Position numbers and translations under genes: made by a program
Notes under the pieces: model-generated
What the model was told of the DNA's origin: nothing
The model's database searches: none
The model's input: the letters and a program-made list of their open reading frames with translations, nothing else
Shown here: piece by piece, positions 1 through 11,252 of the stretch
Position numbering within the stretch: position 1 is the stretch's first letter
How the letters are laid out: every line of letters begins with the position of its first letter
Source: Posidonia oceanica
Taxonomy: Eukaryota; Streptophyta; Magnoliopsida; Alismatales; Posidoniaceae
Assembly (NCBI GenBank): GCA_037176725.1
Contig: JAZBRS010000020.1
Location: forward strand, 91,644,001-91,708,000
Direction: 5' to 3'
DNA length: 64,000 bases

Positions 1-1
1 G

Positions 2-469
2 GAGCATTTCCTATTGTCTGCTCTTGATGCCAACCTTCCCTTGGAGGAGTACATTCGCTGTCTATGTGCCTATGAGGTCATGCCCCAGATGGACTCCTTC
101 AGTCCTCCTTCGTCTTTCTGGACAGTGTTTGACCCAGAGTACTTCCTTACATTGATTGGGGCGACCGAGTATGTGAGGTACAACCCTTAGCGATGCTTCT
201 TGATGCTGGGCACTCCCCGGGCCATACCTCCCTTGCCTCGTTTCTTTGATATGATTCTCTCGTGCTTGAGAGACACCCCTGGGGACATCATTTAGGTTTT
301 CTATCAGGCCGGCACTTGGGACGGGAAGGAATGGAACCGGGTCCTCTCTTTGTGGGAAAGTGCGAACGCGGACTGCGAAGCTATCTCCCTTGCCACTCAT
401 GACGCTTGGTATGAGGGCATGAGGCACAAATTATTTATTGAGTTTCCTGCGAAGAAGCGAAAGTTGTAA
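2..469 (+). pseudogene. Antisense gene 1 of E1, C-terminal fragment
   Basis: One frame runs from the window edge to TAA at 467-469, with in-frame TAG at 188-190 and 293-295. The product ends in a basic KKRKL tail that resembles a nuclear localisation signal, like the KKRKR tail of gene 3 at 4602. The 156 codons visible contain no domain I can name with certainty. Position and tail suggest the end of a plant-mobile-domain-type protein encoded antisense to E1. An AATAAA signal follows 24 nt after the stop, so it looks like a separate transcription unit that has decayed. Confidence 0.5.
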
Positions 470-492
470 TCAATATTTTATCTTTAATCATC

Positions 493-498
493 AATAAA
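493..498 (+). promoter_or_regulatory. Polyadenylation signal of antisense gene 1
   Basis: AATAAA followed by a T-rich stretch, 24 nt after the stop codon of gene 1. Placement fits a plant near-upstream poly(A) element. Confidence 0.5.
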
Positions 499-601
499 GT
501 CGTTTTTTTATTTTCCTTTGCCTACTTCCCCTTCTTCTGGCATATCTTCAGAGTTTTTATCAAAGAGAACTTAAGTTCAGAAAACTCCCTGTATTAGAGG
601 T

Positions 602-751
602 GTTGGACGTGTGAACTGCTTCGTCCAATGTTATTCGCGAGAGTTCCTACGTACAACGCTTTCCCTCCTTTGGAGCATTGGCCGCGTCAGTTTATGCGGA
701 CAACGCTTCATTGCCTCCGACGCGTTGGATGGCCCAGCTCACGCGTATAAT
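602..751. repeat. 28-nt palindromic units, block A
   Basis: Units at 602-629 and 630-657 are each exactly 28 nt, directly adjacent, begin GTT and end AAT or AAC, with self-complementary inner parts (for example GTTGGACG with CGTCCAAT). A third unit lies at 724-751. The block ends 10 nt before the TATA box of gene 2. See the finding on the 28/29-nt family. Confidence 0.7.
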
Positions 752-760
752 GTTGAATGA

Positions 761-768
761 TATAAAAT
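761..768 (+). promoter_or_regulatory. TATA box of antisense gene 2
   Basis: TATAAAAT on the plus strand, 138 nt before the ATG at 906 and immediately after hairpin block A. It is the only TATA-like site between block A and that ATG. Confidence 0.5.
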
Positions 769-905
769 CCTTTGTCCTACGCAACAGGTGGACTCCTTGC
801 TTGCTTTCTTCCTTCTTCTCTGGCAATTGCGTGCCCTCTTTTCTGACCTCTGTCGAACTCGACGTGCGGTGGCTCCTTCATTCCTCCTTTAGTCTTTTTG
901 TGAAA

Positions 906-2449
906 ATGCAACAGTTCGGCTAGGTGTACATGAACCTAGCAAAGCGTGCCCAGACGGGCACTAGGCCGTCGTCCCCCGGTGAGCTTGGGGCAACTCTGAC
1001 AGAAGCTCCAGTGGTGACAGAGGTGGGGACAATGGTTGTGGAGGGCACGGCTGTGGTGGGCATGGTTGTGGTGGGTACGGCTGTGGTGGGCACGGCTGTG
1101 GAGGCTGAAACAGCCAAGGTGGCGCCTGTTGGAGGCACGACTGTGGAGGCTGCAATGGCCGAGGTGGCCCCTGTGGAGGCGGCGATGGTGACTGTGGAGG
1201 CTGCAGAGGCTGGGACGGCATTTGAGGCCGTGGTGGTGGGTCGGGCTACTATGGCGGGTGGTGGCGAGGCCGCGAAGGCCGAGGTGGAGCTGGGTTCTGG
1301 TTCTAGCAGCTTCTTCAGCTACGAGTAGGACTTGGAGGAAGAGTCCGAGGAGACGGTCTCGGAGATGAGGTTCGAGGCTGGTTTGGGTGAGGCAAGCCCC
1401 GTGGTGGAGCTGGAGGCGAGGCCGGTTGATCCCCTCATTGCGCAGTTCGGTGAGGATGACAGCTGGTGGCAGAAGATGGTGGATTTCGTCCGACGAGAGG
1501 CGAAGGGCGACGCAGGGGATCCCCCGGACTGCTGGCGGGACCAGACCCCTCAAGACGAGGTGCATGTGTTGGGACTGCATAGGGATGCGTCCTGATTGGG
1601 GCACGCTACTGCCATGTTAGCTTCGAGAGGGCAGGTAGTCACTTTTCACCTTTCCTTTGTTCAATTTAATTATTCAGCTTTGACTGACAACTTCTCTTAC
1701 TTTTGCAGAGTCGGGCACCTACCATGACCCACGGCTACTGGGGACAGGTCTGCCAGTCCTATCGAGCCCAGCTGGAGATAGCGGTGAGCTTCTGAATTTT
1801 TAATTTGTAACTTGTTGATTTATATTTGATAACTTGCTGATTTGCTTTCCTTCCTTCGCAGATTGATGATCTTCAAGGGAGCTGTCTTTTCGGGATGTGC
1901 GAGTTCAGGAGCTAGAGTGGCAGATACAGGCTGCTGTTAGTGACCTAGGCTCTGCTCGTCAGCTTGCTGAGGAGAGGGCTGTTGAGATTGCCTAGCTTGC
2001 GGCACAGCAGCAACCCCCACCATTGACTGATTCAGCTGTAGAGATTGCCGAGCTGAGGAGGCAGCTGGAGGTGGCTCATGAGGTATAACTTGCTCTTCTG
2101 CCTTTAAATTCACATGCTCGCTTATGCTGATGGCTTGATGCTTCTCCTCTGTCTTTTCTTGCAGGAACGAGATATGGAACGTGCGATGGCAGCTCACTTC
2201 GAGAGCGAGGTGGTGCATTATCGACGGGAGGCCGTGCTTGGTAGTGTTGCAACTGGTCGTCGAGTTCCCCCTCCTCCGTTGTCCGTGTCGAGGCACTGCT
2301 CTGGCAGCCGTTGTCCACCGATTGGGGGGTCTCGAGCTACATCATAGGCCTCCTCAGGTGGCTCAGTGCGTTAGTCAACACAACCCCCTACAGCTCCTCC
2401 TTCGGCTCTTCCTTCAGTTCCCGAGGGTGAGGGAGAGAGTGCTCCTTAG
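906..2449 (+). pseudogene. Antisense gene 2 of E1, spliced coiled-coil protein
   Basis: Four exons can be traced: 906-1634, 1709-1783, 1862-2082 and 2165-2449, with GT-AG introns of 74, 78 and 82 nt. Exons 1 and 2 are multiples of three; exon 3 is one base short, which accounts for a frameshift. The first exon encodes a Val/Ala/Thr/Glu-rich stretch built of short repeats, then an acidic segment. Exons 3 and 4 encode Glu/Arg/Gln-rich heptad-like sequence consistent with coiled coil, like the last exons of the PMD gene in E2. Premature stops are TAG at 921, 1326, 2345 and 2372 and one within exon 3, plus TGA at 1593. Function unknown. A TATA box precedes it at 761. Confidence 0.6.
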
Positions 2450-2930
2450 CTTTCCTGTACTTCAAGGGTATGCCTCGGTGATTTTGTAGAACAAATATAT
2501 TTTTGAAATGATATGGATTTCTGCACACTCAGTAAACTTGTTAAATATCTCTTTTTAAATACCTTTCTCGGAGTTAAAATGAGCTTAAGTGACCAACATG
2601 GTAAAATAATGGCCCTTAATTCAAATTAACTTGAAACCAGCATAATCATGTGAAATAGTATGTAAATGACATAGTTACAAAAAAAGATTTCACCTGGAAG
2701 CTTTAAAATCACGTTTTGAAGTTGTCGGTGCCTTAGCGGGCCATTAACTTGATGAAATGAATAACCAATGATTCTGAATGGCTCGGACGTCCAAGAAATA
2801 TGAAACCACTGCTCACATGTGTATTTCAACTTAAACAAACCTCTGCGACTGATAAAAAAGGTTTATGCCACTTAATCACGGATTAGAGGGAGCTTCAGCC
2901 AAGTTTAGTGACTTAAGTCACTGATAAAAC
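2450..2930. other. Spacer between antisense genes 2 and 3
   Basis: AT-rich sequence with no supported reading frame, repeat or signal; short open frames here look accidental. Confidence 0.5.
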
Positions 2931-3062
2931 GTTGTACGTGTTATCTGGTGCGGACAATCTTATCCGCTGGATTTTCTGCATCCAACGTCGGAAAGCTGAT
3001 TTGAACGTTATGCACCTACTATGGCGCGGATAACGTAAGACGTGCCATTCACCGCGTACAAC
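2931..3062. repeat. 28-nt palindromic units, block B
   Basis: Units at 2931-2958, 2959-2986, 3007-3034 and 3035-3062 are each 28 nt; a 20-nt shortened piece lies at 2987-3006. Most unit boundaries read AAC|GTT or AAC|GT. The block ends 111 nt before the TATA box of gene 3. Confidence 0.7.
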
Positions 3063-3173
3063 GAAACGAGCCCAGAATCTTTTCTTTCCTTTCCTGTTCT
3101 TGGCTAATCTTCTGGAATGCTGTGAAATTTTCTCAATGCCCGCATGGAGGATCTCCGACGGTCTTCCTGTACT

Positions 3174-3180
3174 TATAAAA
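3174..3180 (+). promoter_or_regulatory. TATA box of antisense gene 3
   Basis: TATAAAA (followed by G) on the plus strand, 97 nt before the ATG at 3277. The interval is pyrimidine-rich, as expected of a plant 5' leader, and has no other ATG. Confidence 0.65.
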
Positions 3181-3276
3181 GTCTAGCCATCCCTTGGGAT
3201 TTGTGCACACTTGCCCCTTGCATCCTTGCTGATTTTCTCTTGTCTTTTGCATCTTCCTCTCTTCCTCTTTGCTCTC

Positions 3277-4602
3277 ATGGCTTCTGGTTCAGTCCCCAAC
3301 GTTTTCATGAACAATAAGAAAGGAGTTGCAAAACCTCTGGAGGAGATTGAAGGGCATATGATGTCCCACATCAAAGCGGGGAAGGTATGACTTTCTTCAT
3401 TGGTCCTTCCATTCTCTCTTGTTCCTCATGCTTTCAAATTTGTTTGTAGGAAATCCTCAACTTCACAAAAACACCCTTCTTTGATAATGACTTCCCTTAC
3501 TATTCTCCTTGGGTGAAAGACTTTGTACTTTGGGCTCGGGACAGGATGCCCGTTTTGACCCGTACACGCTTTGTTGGACTTCTAGATTTATTGGACACCA
3601 TCTTGGACTGGCCTCTACTCCATGCTTCATGCGCTTTCGGGAGTACTGAAACTCATACCTTCTTCCTTGAGGGCTGTGAGATGACAATCCTAGTGGAAGA
3701 TGTTCATGGCCTGCTTGGTGTGACTCAGATTGGAGCGGTCTGGCCAGATATTGATTTTCCATTGCCATACGGGATAGCAGATATGTAGACATTCATAGAC
3801 CGTATCTTCACTGCTCCGCCTACTTTCCCAGTGATTAGAGGTCGCAGACTCAACTTGGCGCATTTATATTACAGCTTTCGACGGATTGAGGACTTTGCCT
3901 CCTAGGATCAATTGTTGATGTGTCTGCATTTATTAATTGGAGGCCTCACCATATTTGTCTCTAGAGACTTCTCCTTGGATGTCTATCACACTGAGTTCCT
4001 GATAGGCCTTACTGAGCATTTTTGGCGTTCTCATTCAGTTGCCATCCTTGCAGCTACATACCTTGGTCTGACCAGTGTCTCAACTGGAGGGGACTTTGTA
4101 GGCTCTCCTTTTCTTCTTTCCAGGTGGCTACAGGTCCATTTCCCGAGGCTCGGGCCTGCGAGGACTGATTTGATCGAGGATAGGGTTTGCTCTTTGGCTC
4201 GGGCCTTCCACGCCCTTCTATCATAAGCACTAGGTGCGAGGTTCTTTAGTTGAGTTGGAGTTGATAGGGCCCACTCACTTTGTGATGTACAACTCCCATC
4301 GCTATTTCGAGATGGTGGGGCGAAAGAAAGGGGTGCCACCTCGGCTGAGTTCTATTCCTCGTATTCGGACTCGGGAGCGCAGTCTTCCATCTGATGCAGT
4401 GATGGCATACTACATCCGGGCTCTTTGGTTGTCTCTGGACTGCCATGATGATTTAGATGGGACCTCAGCTGCTCTTTTGACTTGCTGCCTACTACGGGAG
4501 GACGCACACTAGGACTGGTATTCAAGGTTGCTGCCCAAGCCTGAGGAGTGGGTTGAAGCGACCGGCGTGCTGTGCAAGAAAAGGAAGAGGACAATTAGAT
4601 AG
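3277..4602 (+). pseudogene. Antisense gene 3 of E1, plant-mobile-domain-like protein
   Basis: Exon 1 is 3277-3384 (36 codons from ATG); the intron 3385-3449 is GT-AG and phase 0; exon 2 runs to TAG at 4600-4602. The exon-2 product contains a segment around 3675-3720 (EMTILVEDVHGLLGV) that matches the strand-helix core of plant mobile domain proteins. It also has a later LGL/GGDFVG/LLSRWL segment near 4065-4135 typical of the same family, and a basic KKRKR tail. PMD proteins such as Arabidopsis MAIN and MAIL1 act in gene silencing; transposon-borne versions have no known activity. Premature stops are TAG at 3786, 3903 and 4510, and a frameshift lies near 4230. It has its own TATA box and poly(A) signal. 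Confidence 0.7.
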
Positions 4603-4657
4603 GCAATATCTTGTAGTTCATTTCATTTTTGGACCATGTATCTTTATCTCTCAAGGA

Positions 4658-4663
4658 AATAAA
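4658..4663 (+). promoter_or_regulatory. Polyadenylation signal of antisense gene 3
   Basis: AATAAA located 56 nt after the TAG stop of gene 3, in T-rich context. Confidence 0.5.
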
Positions 4664-4794
4664 AGATCTCTTTCTTATTTCATCTTTATTCACATGCTTT
4701 GGACTGTGTTAAGTTTAGAAATACTCCCTGGTGGCTTTGGCATTGGATCAAGGGCCCTTTATCAAAATTCTGTAGTTTAAGTTACAGTTAAAAC

Positions 4795-4893
4795 GTAAGA
4801 CGCGTAATAACATGCGTCCAATATTCCTCTGTTGGTCGTTATATGCTTCAGATGGTGCGTCCAACGTTGGACGCTAATATTTGGTCGTTTAAT
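4795..4893. repeat. 28-nt palindromic units, block C
   Basis: Units at 4795-4822, 4838-4865 and 4866-4893 are each 28 nt. The junction of the last two forms a perfect 18-bp palindrome, GCGTCCAACGTTGGACGC. Confidence 0.7.
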
Positions 4894-6123
4894 GCCTTTG
4901 AACTGTTCTTCTGCACAATCTTGGCAAATTTGTTATTCCATCTAGGGGTATTATTGCCCCTAGTCCAAAGTGACCTCTGAAAACTCAGATACGTCCTTAA
5001 CACAGTGAAATCAAAATGGCTATAGGAAACTTGGTAACAACCTATATACAATGCATACCTTAAACAAACCTAATGCTATGAAAGAACAAGTCTTAATGCA
5101 ATGAAAAACTGAAGAAAACTTAGGTTTTGAATAACAAGCGTTGGCCTCAGCTTTGTTGTCTAAAGATGATATGCCTAGCGAGGGACTGTTTCTTCTCGAG
5201 ATTGCAGTCTTGGCTCGTAGGTGAATACCAAGTGACTGTCCTGAATAGGAGGTGTCAAGTACGACACGGAGTCGTAAAATTTCCTAGATTTTTGCATCAT
5301 CGGCCTTACTTGTTATCATTTTCATGAGGTGATGTCGGTTGGGTAGATTTTACCCTACTCACTATTTTTGGATTTTTGATCTTTTGCTATTTTTTGGATT
5401 TTTGGTTTTATCATTTTTTTGGCTTTATCATTTTTTGGATTTTTGGTTTTATCATTTTTTTTTGGTTTTATCATTTGTTTGGATTTTTGGTTTTTTTTTT
5501 TTTTTTGGATTTCTTAAGAAAAGAAGAATCTTCTAAGGAGTTGGGAAATAGGAGACCTCATGGTCGGGAAACCTTGATAATCGAATCCCTTGTGCATCTT
5601 GGAGCCATGGATGCTTCAGGCTTGCTTTGGCACCTAACTACCCTTAGACCTAGGTTTCTGCCCCTTGCCTCTAAGTGTACAGTGTAGGATGTGGGTGGAA
5701 GGAAGTTCAATGTCCTATCCTAAGATTTCAGCTAAAGATTTGAAGCCTATACCCCTCCTAGTTCAAGGTTGATTCCTACTACGCCTAGTATTTCCCCAGC
5801 TTTTCAGTTTTGACTATTGGACAGCTTCATTGCTGCCTTCTTTTCCACTCTCTTTCTTTTCTTGCACATGGACAGGTTCTTTGCTGTCTTCTTTTCTTTC
5901 TTCTTTTCTAGGTATTTTGGCAAGTAGTCTCACCCCATTTGAGTGCTCGGCCAATGGATACTCGTTCCTTGATGGACCGAGACACTCTTCTATTTGGTAC
6001 ACTCACCTCTTTTCTGCGCTTCTAAGTTTTGGCCTTAGACGCTTACCCGATTTGTACTAGGGTAACGTGTCTAACTCAAGGGTTGTGTGTGGACTTGTTG
6101 TTCATGGACTGGGAGGGGCCTCC
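4894..6123. other. Spacer between antisense genes and integrase tail of E1
   Basis: No gene is supported. Positions 5355-5515 are a T-rich tandem stretch of TTTTTGGATTTTTGG-like units. Positions 5820-5930 have degenerate repeats of GGACAG followed by CTTTGCTG. The same two features occur in the same order in E2 (33421-33600 and 33960-34100), which shows that the two elements are related in this part. Confidence 0.6.
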
Positions 6124-6420
6124 TTATGGTTTTGCCTTTATCTCAGTGTTGGACCATTTTCCCTCCTTCTCCCACAAGGTGTTTGTGAGGTGAGGTAAAG
6201 GTATGACTCTTAGGCTTTGGAAACAGTAGGTCCTCAAGTACGGGCAATCTAGTGGCTCTGTGTGCATGTCAAGGGTAGTACCGTTTGAGGTACAGTGCAT
6301 TCCAGGGATATTCAAGCCTAGTGAATAGGCATTATCTGGATATGCCTCAACCACCAAGTATGGTCCTTCCCAATTTGGTCTCAGTTTCCCATGCTTGCGT
6401 GGAAGGAAATTTCTTCTCAT
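6124..6420 (-). pseudogene. Integrase C-terminal tail (E1)
   Basis: The minus frame encodes GKLRPNWEGPYLVVEAYPDNAY, the conserved end of Tat-type integrases, where the chain wraps DNA after the catalytic core. It matches the E2 segment near 34390-34470. No catalytic core, HHCC finger, RNase H or RT lies upstream on this strand; the next frame is the gag fusion. This is the scar of a large deletion in pol. Confidence 0.75.
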
Positions 6421-6587
6421 TAAGTTTACACTTTATTGCATGAAGGGATGTGTTTTATTTATGTATTTTTCATGCTTGAACAAGACAAAAGAAAAACAGG
6501 AAAATAAAGACGAAGTCTATTCACAATAACTAGGGGGGATGCCCCTAGTGTAGCCTCCATGAGTAGAGGCCTCTCGCTTCCAGCTCC

Positions 6588-8839
6588 CTAACCAGTGTCA
6601 AACACAAAATCCGTGCCTCGTCCTGAGAGAGGAGGGCAGCCTGATGGATGAGCATGATGCTCTGCCCCTTGCGTCGCAAGTCGCATTAGTTGGGGCATTC
6701 TTTTGATTTTTGGCTTGCGAGCAAAGTTGACCCTATTGATGCACGGAATCTGCTTCTTTAGCATGTGCTTCCATGGGCACCATTTCATGGTAGGGATACA
6801 CTTTCCACAAACTGATATGTCAGGAGTCCTAGGTGAATGAGGCAGCAGTTCCTTGATGTAGGAAAGCGCAGTAAGCTCATTTTCTACCCCTAGCTCTGCC
6901 GTCACAACATCTGGGTTGGATGCTTTTGGTGGCACTGACATTATCTCTTGGTCGGGCTCGGGTACTAGCTCTGGCATGGGCACGGGCTCTAGTATGGGTG
7001 CTGGCTCTGGCATTGGCTCTGGCTCAGGTACAGGCATTGGCAATGGTTCTTGCTCTAGCTCAAGTGCTGGCTCTGGCATTAGCTCTGGCTCAGGGTCGGG
7101 CATTGGCAATGGTTCTTGCTCTAGCTCGAGTGCTGGCTCTGGCATTGGCTCTGGCTCAGGGCCGGGCATTGACAATGGTTCTTGCTCTAGCTCGAGTGCT
7201 GGCTCTAGCATTGGCTCTGGCTTAGGGTCGGGCATTGGCAATGATTCTTGCTCTAGCCCGGGTGTTGGCTCTGGCATTGGCTCTTGCTCAGGGCTAGGCA
7301 TTGGCAATGGTTCTTGCTCTAGCTCGGGTGCTGGCTCTGGCATTGGCTCTGGCTCAAGGTCAGGCATTGGCAATGGTTCTTGCCCTAGCTCGGGTGCTGG
7401 CTTTGGCATTGGCTCTGGCTCAGGGTCGGGCATGGGCAATGGCCTTTTCTTAAAAATGCCCCACATATTTCGACTGCCTTGTAAGAGTGGTGTTTTGACC
7501 TCCTCTGCATATTTTATTGGCTTGCTTGAGTTTGTCAGAAGTTGCTGCCTCCATGTTGGTTGAGCTTGCTATACTCTTAGCACATGTGCAGTTGCTGACT
7601 CTTGGTATAGTGCTGGTTGTGGCACTTGGTGCAGTGCTGGCTGTGGCACTTGGTGCAATGCTGGCTGGACTGGAGTTTGCCACAGACTTGAGATAGGTTG
7701 TGGTTGCCTCCATTGTTGCCTTTTATTGCCATAATAGTTGTTGCACCTTCCTTGAATTTGATTAACCATGGTTTGATCGATGTTATCTTCAATATCATCT
7801 TCAATCGGTTGTGGTTCTTCAAATTCATGGATATTCTCTCAAACAGATGCCACCACCTCATATAATGTTGAAATGGATGGGCAGTAGGTATTGGCAAGTC
7901 CTTTCTTCATTGGTCCTGTGGTGTTTGCTATCAGCTTTTGAACCATTTGTCTTTCTGGGATTTCTAGGCCTGATCTTGCAGCCATATCTCTCCACTGATT
8001 GGCATATGTGAACCAGTCTTTGCTTGGTTCCATCATTTCGTTTGCCAAGTCGAGGAAGATTGGCTTGGCCTCCACCTTATACTGGTACTTGAGTAGGAAG
8101 TTTTCTTGAATCTGCTTGAAACTGCTTAATTCTTCCTTGCTTAGTGACATGAACCACTCCATGGGCTTTCCTTCAAGGAAATAGAAGAACAAGTGGATAA
8201 GGAGTCCTCAGTCATGGCAGTAAGGCACGGCCTCCATTTGGAACCTCATAATGTGACTTTGTGGATTTGTGGTTCCATCAAATCTAACCATTTTTGGATA
8301 CTTGAAGCCCGGAGGTAGCCAAAAAGGAGGGAACTTGCCCATATCGAAGGAAGGTGGAGCTTGAGTGTGAACTCCTAGTGTGCTGAGCATCTTCCTCATT
8401 TTTGCCAAGTCGGTGCTGCCTATCTGAGCTACTTGAGCATTTGAATTTGTAGCCTGAGGGAACCGTTCTAGTTGACTGGAGAATAGTGGGTTGACTCGTC
8501 CTTTATACTGGCTATATGGCTGCTGCTGTGATTGCTCAAAGAACAAAGGATGGCCTCTTGTTCGGAATATTCCATTGGGTCGTTTCTCTGCCCCTGGTGT
8601 TCAGTGTCCGGCGACGCATTTTTGAGCTGTCCCTAGTATAGACCTTTAGGGATGTGGTTTGCGACGTGCCTTCGTAGTCCTTCACCAGGGAGGTATTGAC
8701 CATGATGGAGATCATGTTGATTTGATATGCCCCTTGGGCCAGTTTGGTTGGTGTTGCTGTAAAGGAAGCGACACACGGCTTGATATTGGATCGAGTTAGG
8801 ATCCATTTCTTCTCCAGTGGTTGGATGGAACATCTTCAT
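6588..8839 (-). pseudogene. gag: gag fused to a Pro/Glu-rich repeat domain (E1)
   Basis: One minus-strand frame runs from 8546 to 6588 (653 codons), with TGA stops after 8208 and 7839 and a TAG at 7569. A further gag N-terminal piece is at 8633-8839 in another frame. The first part resembles Ty3/gypsy gag: a segment like KYPKMVRFDGTTNPQSHI, then WF.SLS...SF..IQENFLLKY, which is the core of retrotransposon gag and normally builds the particle. A Gln-rich stretch follows, then seven 22-residue repeats rich in Pro, Glu and Met, then a basic Cys/Lys tail ending at 6588. A typical gag zinc knuckle is not visible. The reading frame from the first Pro/Glu repeat to 6588 has no stop (292 codons). Confidence 0.7.
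7003..7448. repeat. 66-bp coding minisatellite
   Basis: Tandem units of exactly 66 bp begin at 7003, 7069, 7135, 7201, 7267 and 7333, with a partial one at 7399. They encode the 22-residue Pro/Glu/Met repeat of the E1 gag fusion on the minus strand. The plus strand is open too and reads Gly/Ser, which is a shadow. Confidence 0.85.
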
Positions 8840-8960
8840 GATAGGGTCCTTCTTATCTCAGGGATTTCAGTCTGACCTCTCTCTTTCTCAATGTTCAACT
8901 TCAAAGGTTTGGTTCAGCATCATAGCCACTTTGAAAATGAGATGAAATTTGATTCAGGGC

Positions 8961-9045
8961 GTAATACGCCTCAAAATGCAGCATACAACGTTGGACATAG
9001 ATATTCAAGCATACAACGTTGGCTGTAGGTATTCAAGCATACAAC
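8961..9045. repeat. 28/29-nt palindromic units, block D
   Basis: Units at 8961-8989 (29 nt), 8990-9017 and 9018-9045 (28 nt each). The last two share most of their right half. The block is followed by ACCCTCAG, a flank also seen after block H. Confidence 0.65.
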
Positions 9046-9389
9046 ACCCTCAGCAGTATTCCTCTGTTCTTCCCTTTTTCTTCTCTTTTCTCTTTTCTTT
9101 TCTTTCTCTCTCTTTTTTTGTTTTCTGTTTTTTTTCTCTTTTTTTTTTCTTTTTCTTCTTTTTTCTCTTTTTTCCTTCTTTTTTCTCTTTTTTTTATATA
9201 AAGGAAGGGTTACAAGTGCTTACAATAAAAAGAAAATTACAAAATTTTGCATTTTAATATAGGCTCCTAAAAAGAAAAAACTAAATATAAAACTGCTACT
9301 GTCCTGTTTATGGGTTTTTTTTCAATGTTTTACCCTGTAATTAATCCACCTTAGAAAAGCTAGAAAATAAACAGCCAAGCAAAGAATGT

Positions 9390-9445
9390 GTTAGATGCGG
9401 TATCTACAGCGTCCAACGTTAGATGCAGAGATTCCAACGTCTAAC
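9390..9445. repeat. 28-nt palindromic units, block E
   Basis: Two adjacent 28-nt units, 9390-9417 and 9418-9445, both GTTAGATGC at the left and AAC at the right, followed by ACCCTG. Confidence 0.7.
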
Positions 9446-10160
9446 ACCCTGTTACAGAGAACTACACAGAAATACTTTCAAACAGCGATTTAAAATTTTG
9501 ATTTATGTTTTCGCTTTGAGAATAGTGTCTTAAACCTGCATAGCTCTCAGGGTACCTTAAGGCTTAGGTATGGCTTTTTTTTTTCCAGGGATTTCTATGG
9601 ATCCTCACAAAATGGGTAAAAAATATATATATATTTTAGTACTACCCCTTACCTCAACTCTTGAGGATGTTAGGGGGAGCCCGAATACACTTAGGTCCCT
9701 ACCTTGTAGAGGTAGAGCCCAGCGTACTCAGGATTGATCGGGTCTCTTGTGTATCAACAACAACAAAATAAACAAACCACCGAAGGGGGGGAGGAATACA
9801 AATCAAAACTTGGGGTTCAAACTTACTTCCACATGGAGCAAGGGAAAGAAGAGTGCCCCTTGTGAAAGCATGTGACAACACAAACACCTCTCTTAAGTCC
9901 TTTGCAACAGAGGTGCTCAGGATTTAAGTGGTTACTTTGTGTAATCTAAGAAAAGACACAATCAAATTAGTTCCCTAAATAGGGCCATGCAAGTCATATA
10001 GAAAAATTCGATTTTTATTTGTTTTTTGTAAAGCACTCAAAAGAAAATGAGATTCCGGTCCCTACGGCAAAGCCGATCACCTCACACCTTAGTTTTTGGG
10101 CCAGTTATAAAAAGAAAGCTAAGAAAAAATTTAAAACAGAAAGGTTTCTGTTCAGTGGTC

Positions 10161-10216
10161 GTTAGATGTGGCGAATGGAGCGTCTAATGTTAGACACGCC
10201 AGATCACGCGTATAAC
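10161..10216. repeat. 28-nt palindromic units, block F
   Basis: Two adjacent 28-nt units, 10161-10188 and 10189-10216, with arms GTTAGA and TCTAAT in the first. Confidence 0.65.
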
Positions 10217-10354
10217 GTACTGATAGAGTTTTTTGCAGAAAAACAGTGACTTTTACAAACCACCTCCACTACTCCCGAGAATCCCAGAGAAAAAGGGAGG
10301 TGATTTTAGTTATTTGGACGTAGAAGAAAAACGAAAAGAGTCACGGTGCCTCAA

Positions 10355-10359
10355 AATAC
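10355..10359. repeat. Target-site duplication of S1
   Basis: AATAC here and again at 16298-16302, directly against both LTR ends. Confidence 0.9.
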
Positions 10360-11019
10360 TGTAGCGATCCCGATCGGAATCAGGCTCGCTATTAGCGGCG
10401 ATTGGATCCGAGGAAGAGGCTCAACTCGAAAACACTTAAAATCGAGGAGAAAAGAGAAAGATAAGACAAATCAGAGTCGCCACCATGTCTATTGACGGGA
10501 GACAAGGAAAACCGGGGGAAATGCGTGAATTAACACGCAAAACCAAGCAAGGAATGCAAAGCAAAGCAATGCAAAGGAAACAAATGCAAATACATGCAAA
10601 TGAGATGACTCTAGCCTAGGATAAGGGCAGTATGGTCATTGCGGGCCAAAAGACAGGGCAAGGACTCCTGTTACGTGCGGGGAAGGTGTTAGGCACCCCC
10701 GACACGCCCGAGAATCGGTCTTTCTAGGCTTACGCTCGCATATGCAGGGAAATGCAGGATTGAATGCCTATGTGCCTATGAATGCCTAAATGAATGCTCA
10801 AGGTGTGCTCTAAGTGGAGAGATGCAAGGCAAGGAAGTAAACGTGCTGTCTAAGTGCTCAGCTACGCTGTCTGTGTTCCGAACCGGGCGAAACCTGGCTC
10901 GTGAGAACTCCAGGCAGTAAGCATCACAGCCCTATATGCAAATGCAAGCGAAAAAGCAAAACAATGGCAAAACCATGCAATGCGATCGACATGCAAGAGA
11001 AAATGGCATAAAGCACGCA

Positions 11020-11252
11020 AAACGAGGCAAAAAACAAGAAAGCGCGCAAAACGGTGTAAAAAGACAAGGTCGGCACGCAAAATGGGCGAGAAAGCAAGGC
11101 GGCACGCAAATCGGTGCAAAAGACGATGTCGGGCACGCAAAACTGTGCCAAAAACAGGGCGAGCGCGCAAAACGGCACGAAAGACAAAGCAGGCACGCAA
11201 AACGGTGCCAAAACGAGAGCGGGCACGCAAAACGGTGCCAAAAGCAGCAAGA
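11020..11252. repeat. Approximately 30-bp tandem array inside S1
   Basis: Degenerate repeats of GGCACGCAAAACGGTGCC plus about 12 nt, up to eight copies; the core itself is a GGCAC...GTGCC inverted repeat. The Lys/Arg-rich frames on the plus strand are by-products. The same array is in S2 at about 19970-20255. Confidence 0.7.

Larger units (their letters stand above)
8840..10354 (-). other. E1 leader upstream of gag (part)
   Basis: No gene is supported. The stretch holds three blocks of 28-nt palindromic units and a pyrimidine-rich tract at about 9062-9201 (purine-rich in the sense of E1). The leader continues at 16303-16420 beyond the inserted solo LTR S1. Confidence 0.65.

Noticed and set aside
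6916..7563. Plus-strand Gly/Ser-rich ORF of 215 codons
   Set aside because: It is the reverse side of the 66-bp minisatellite encoding the Pro/Glu repeat; no start context or flanking domain supports it.
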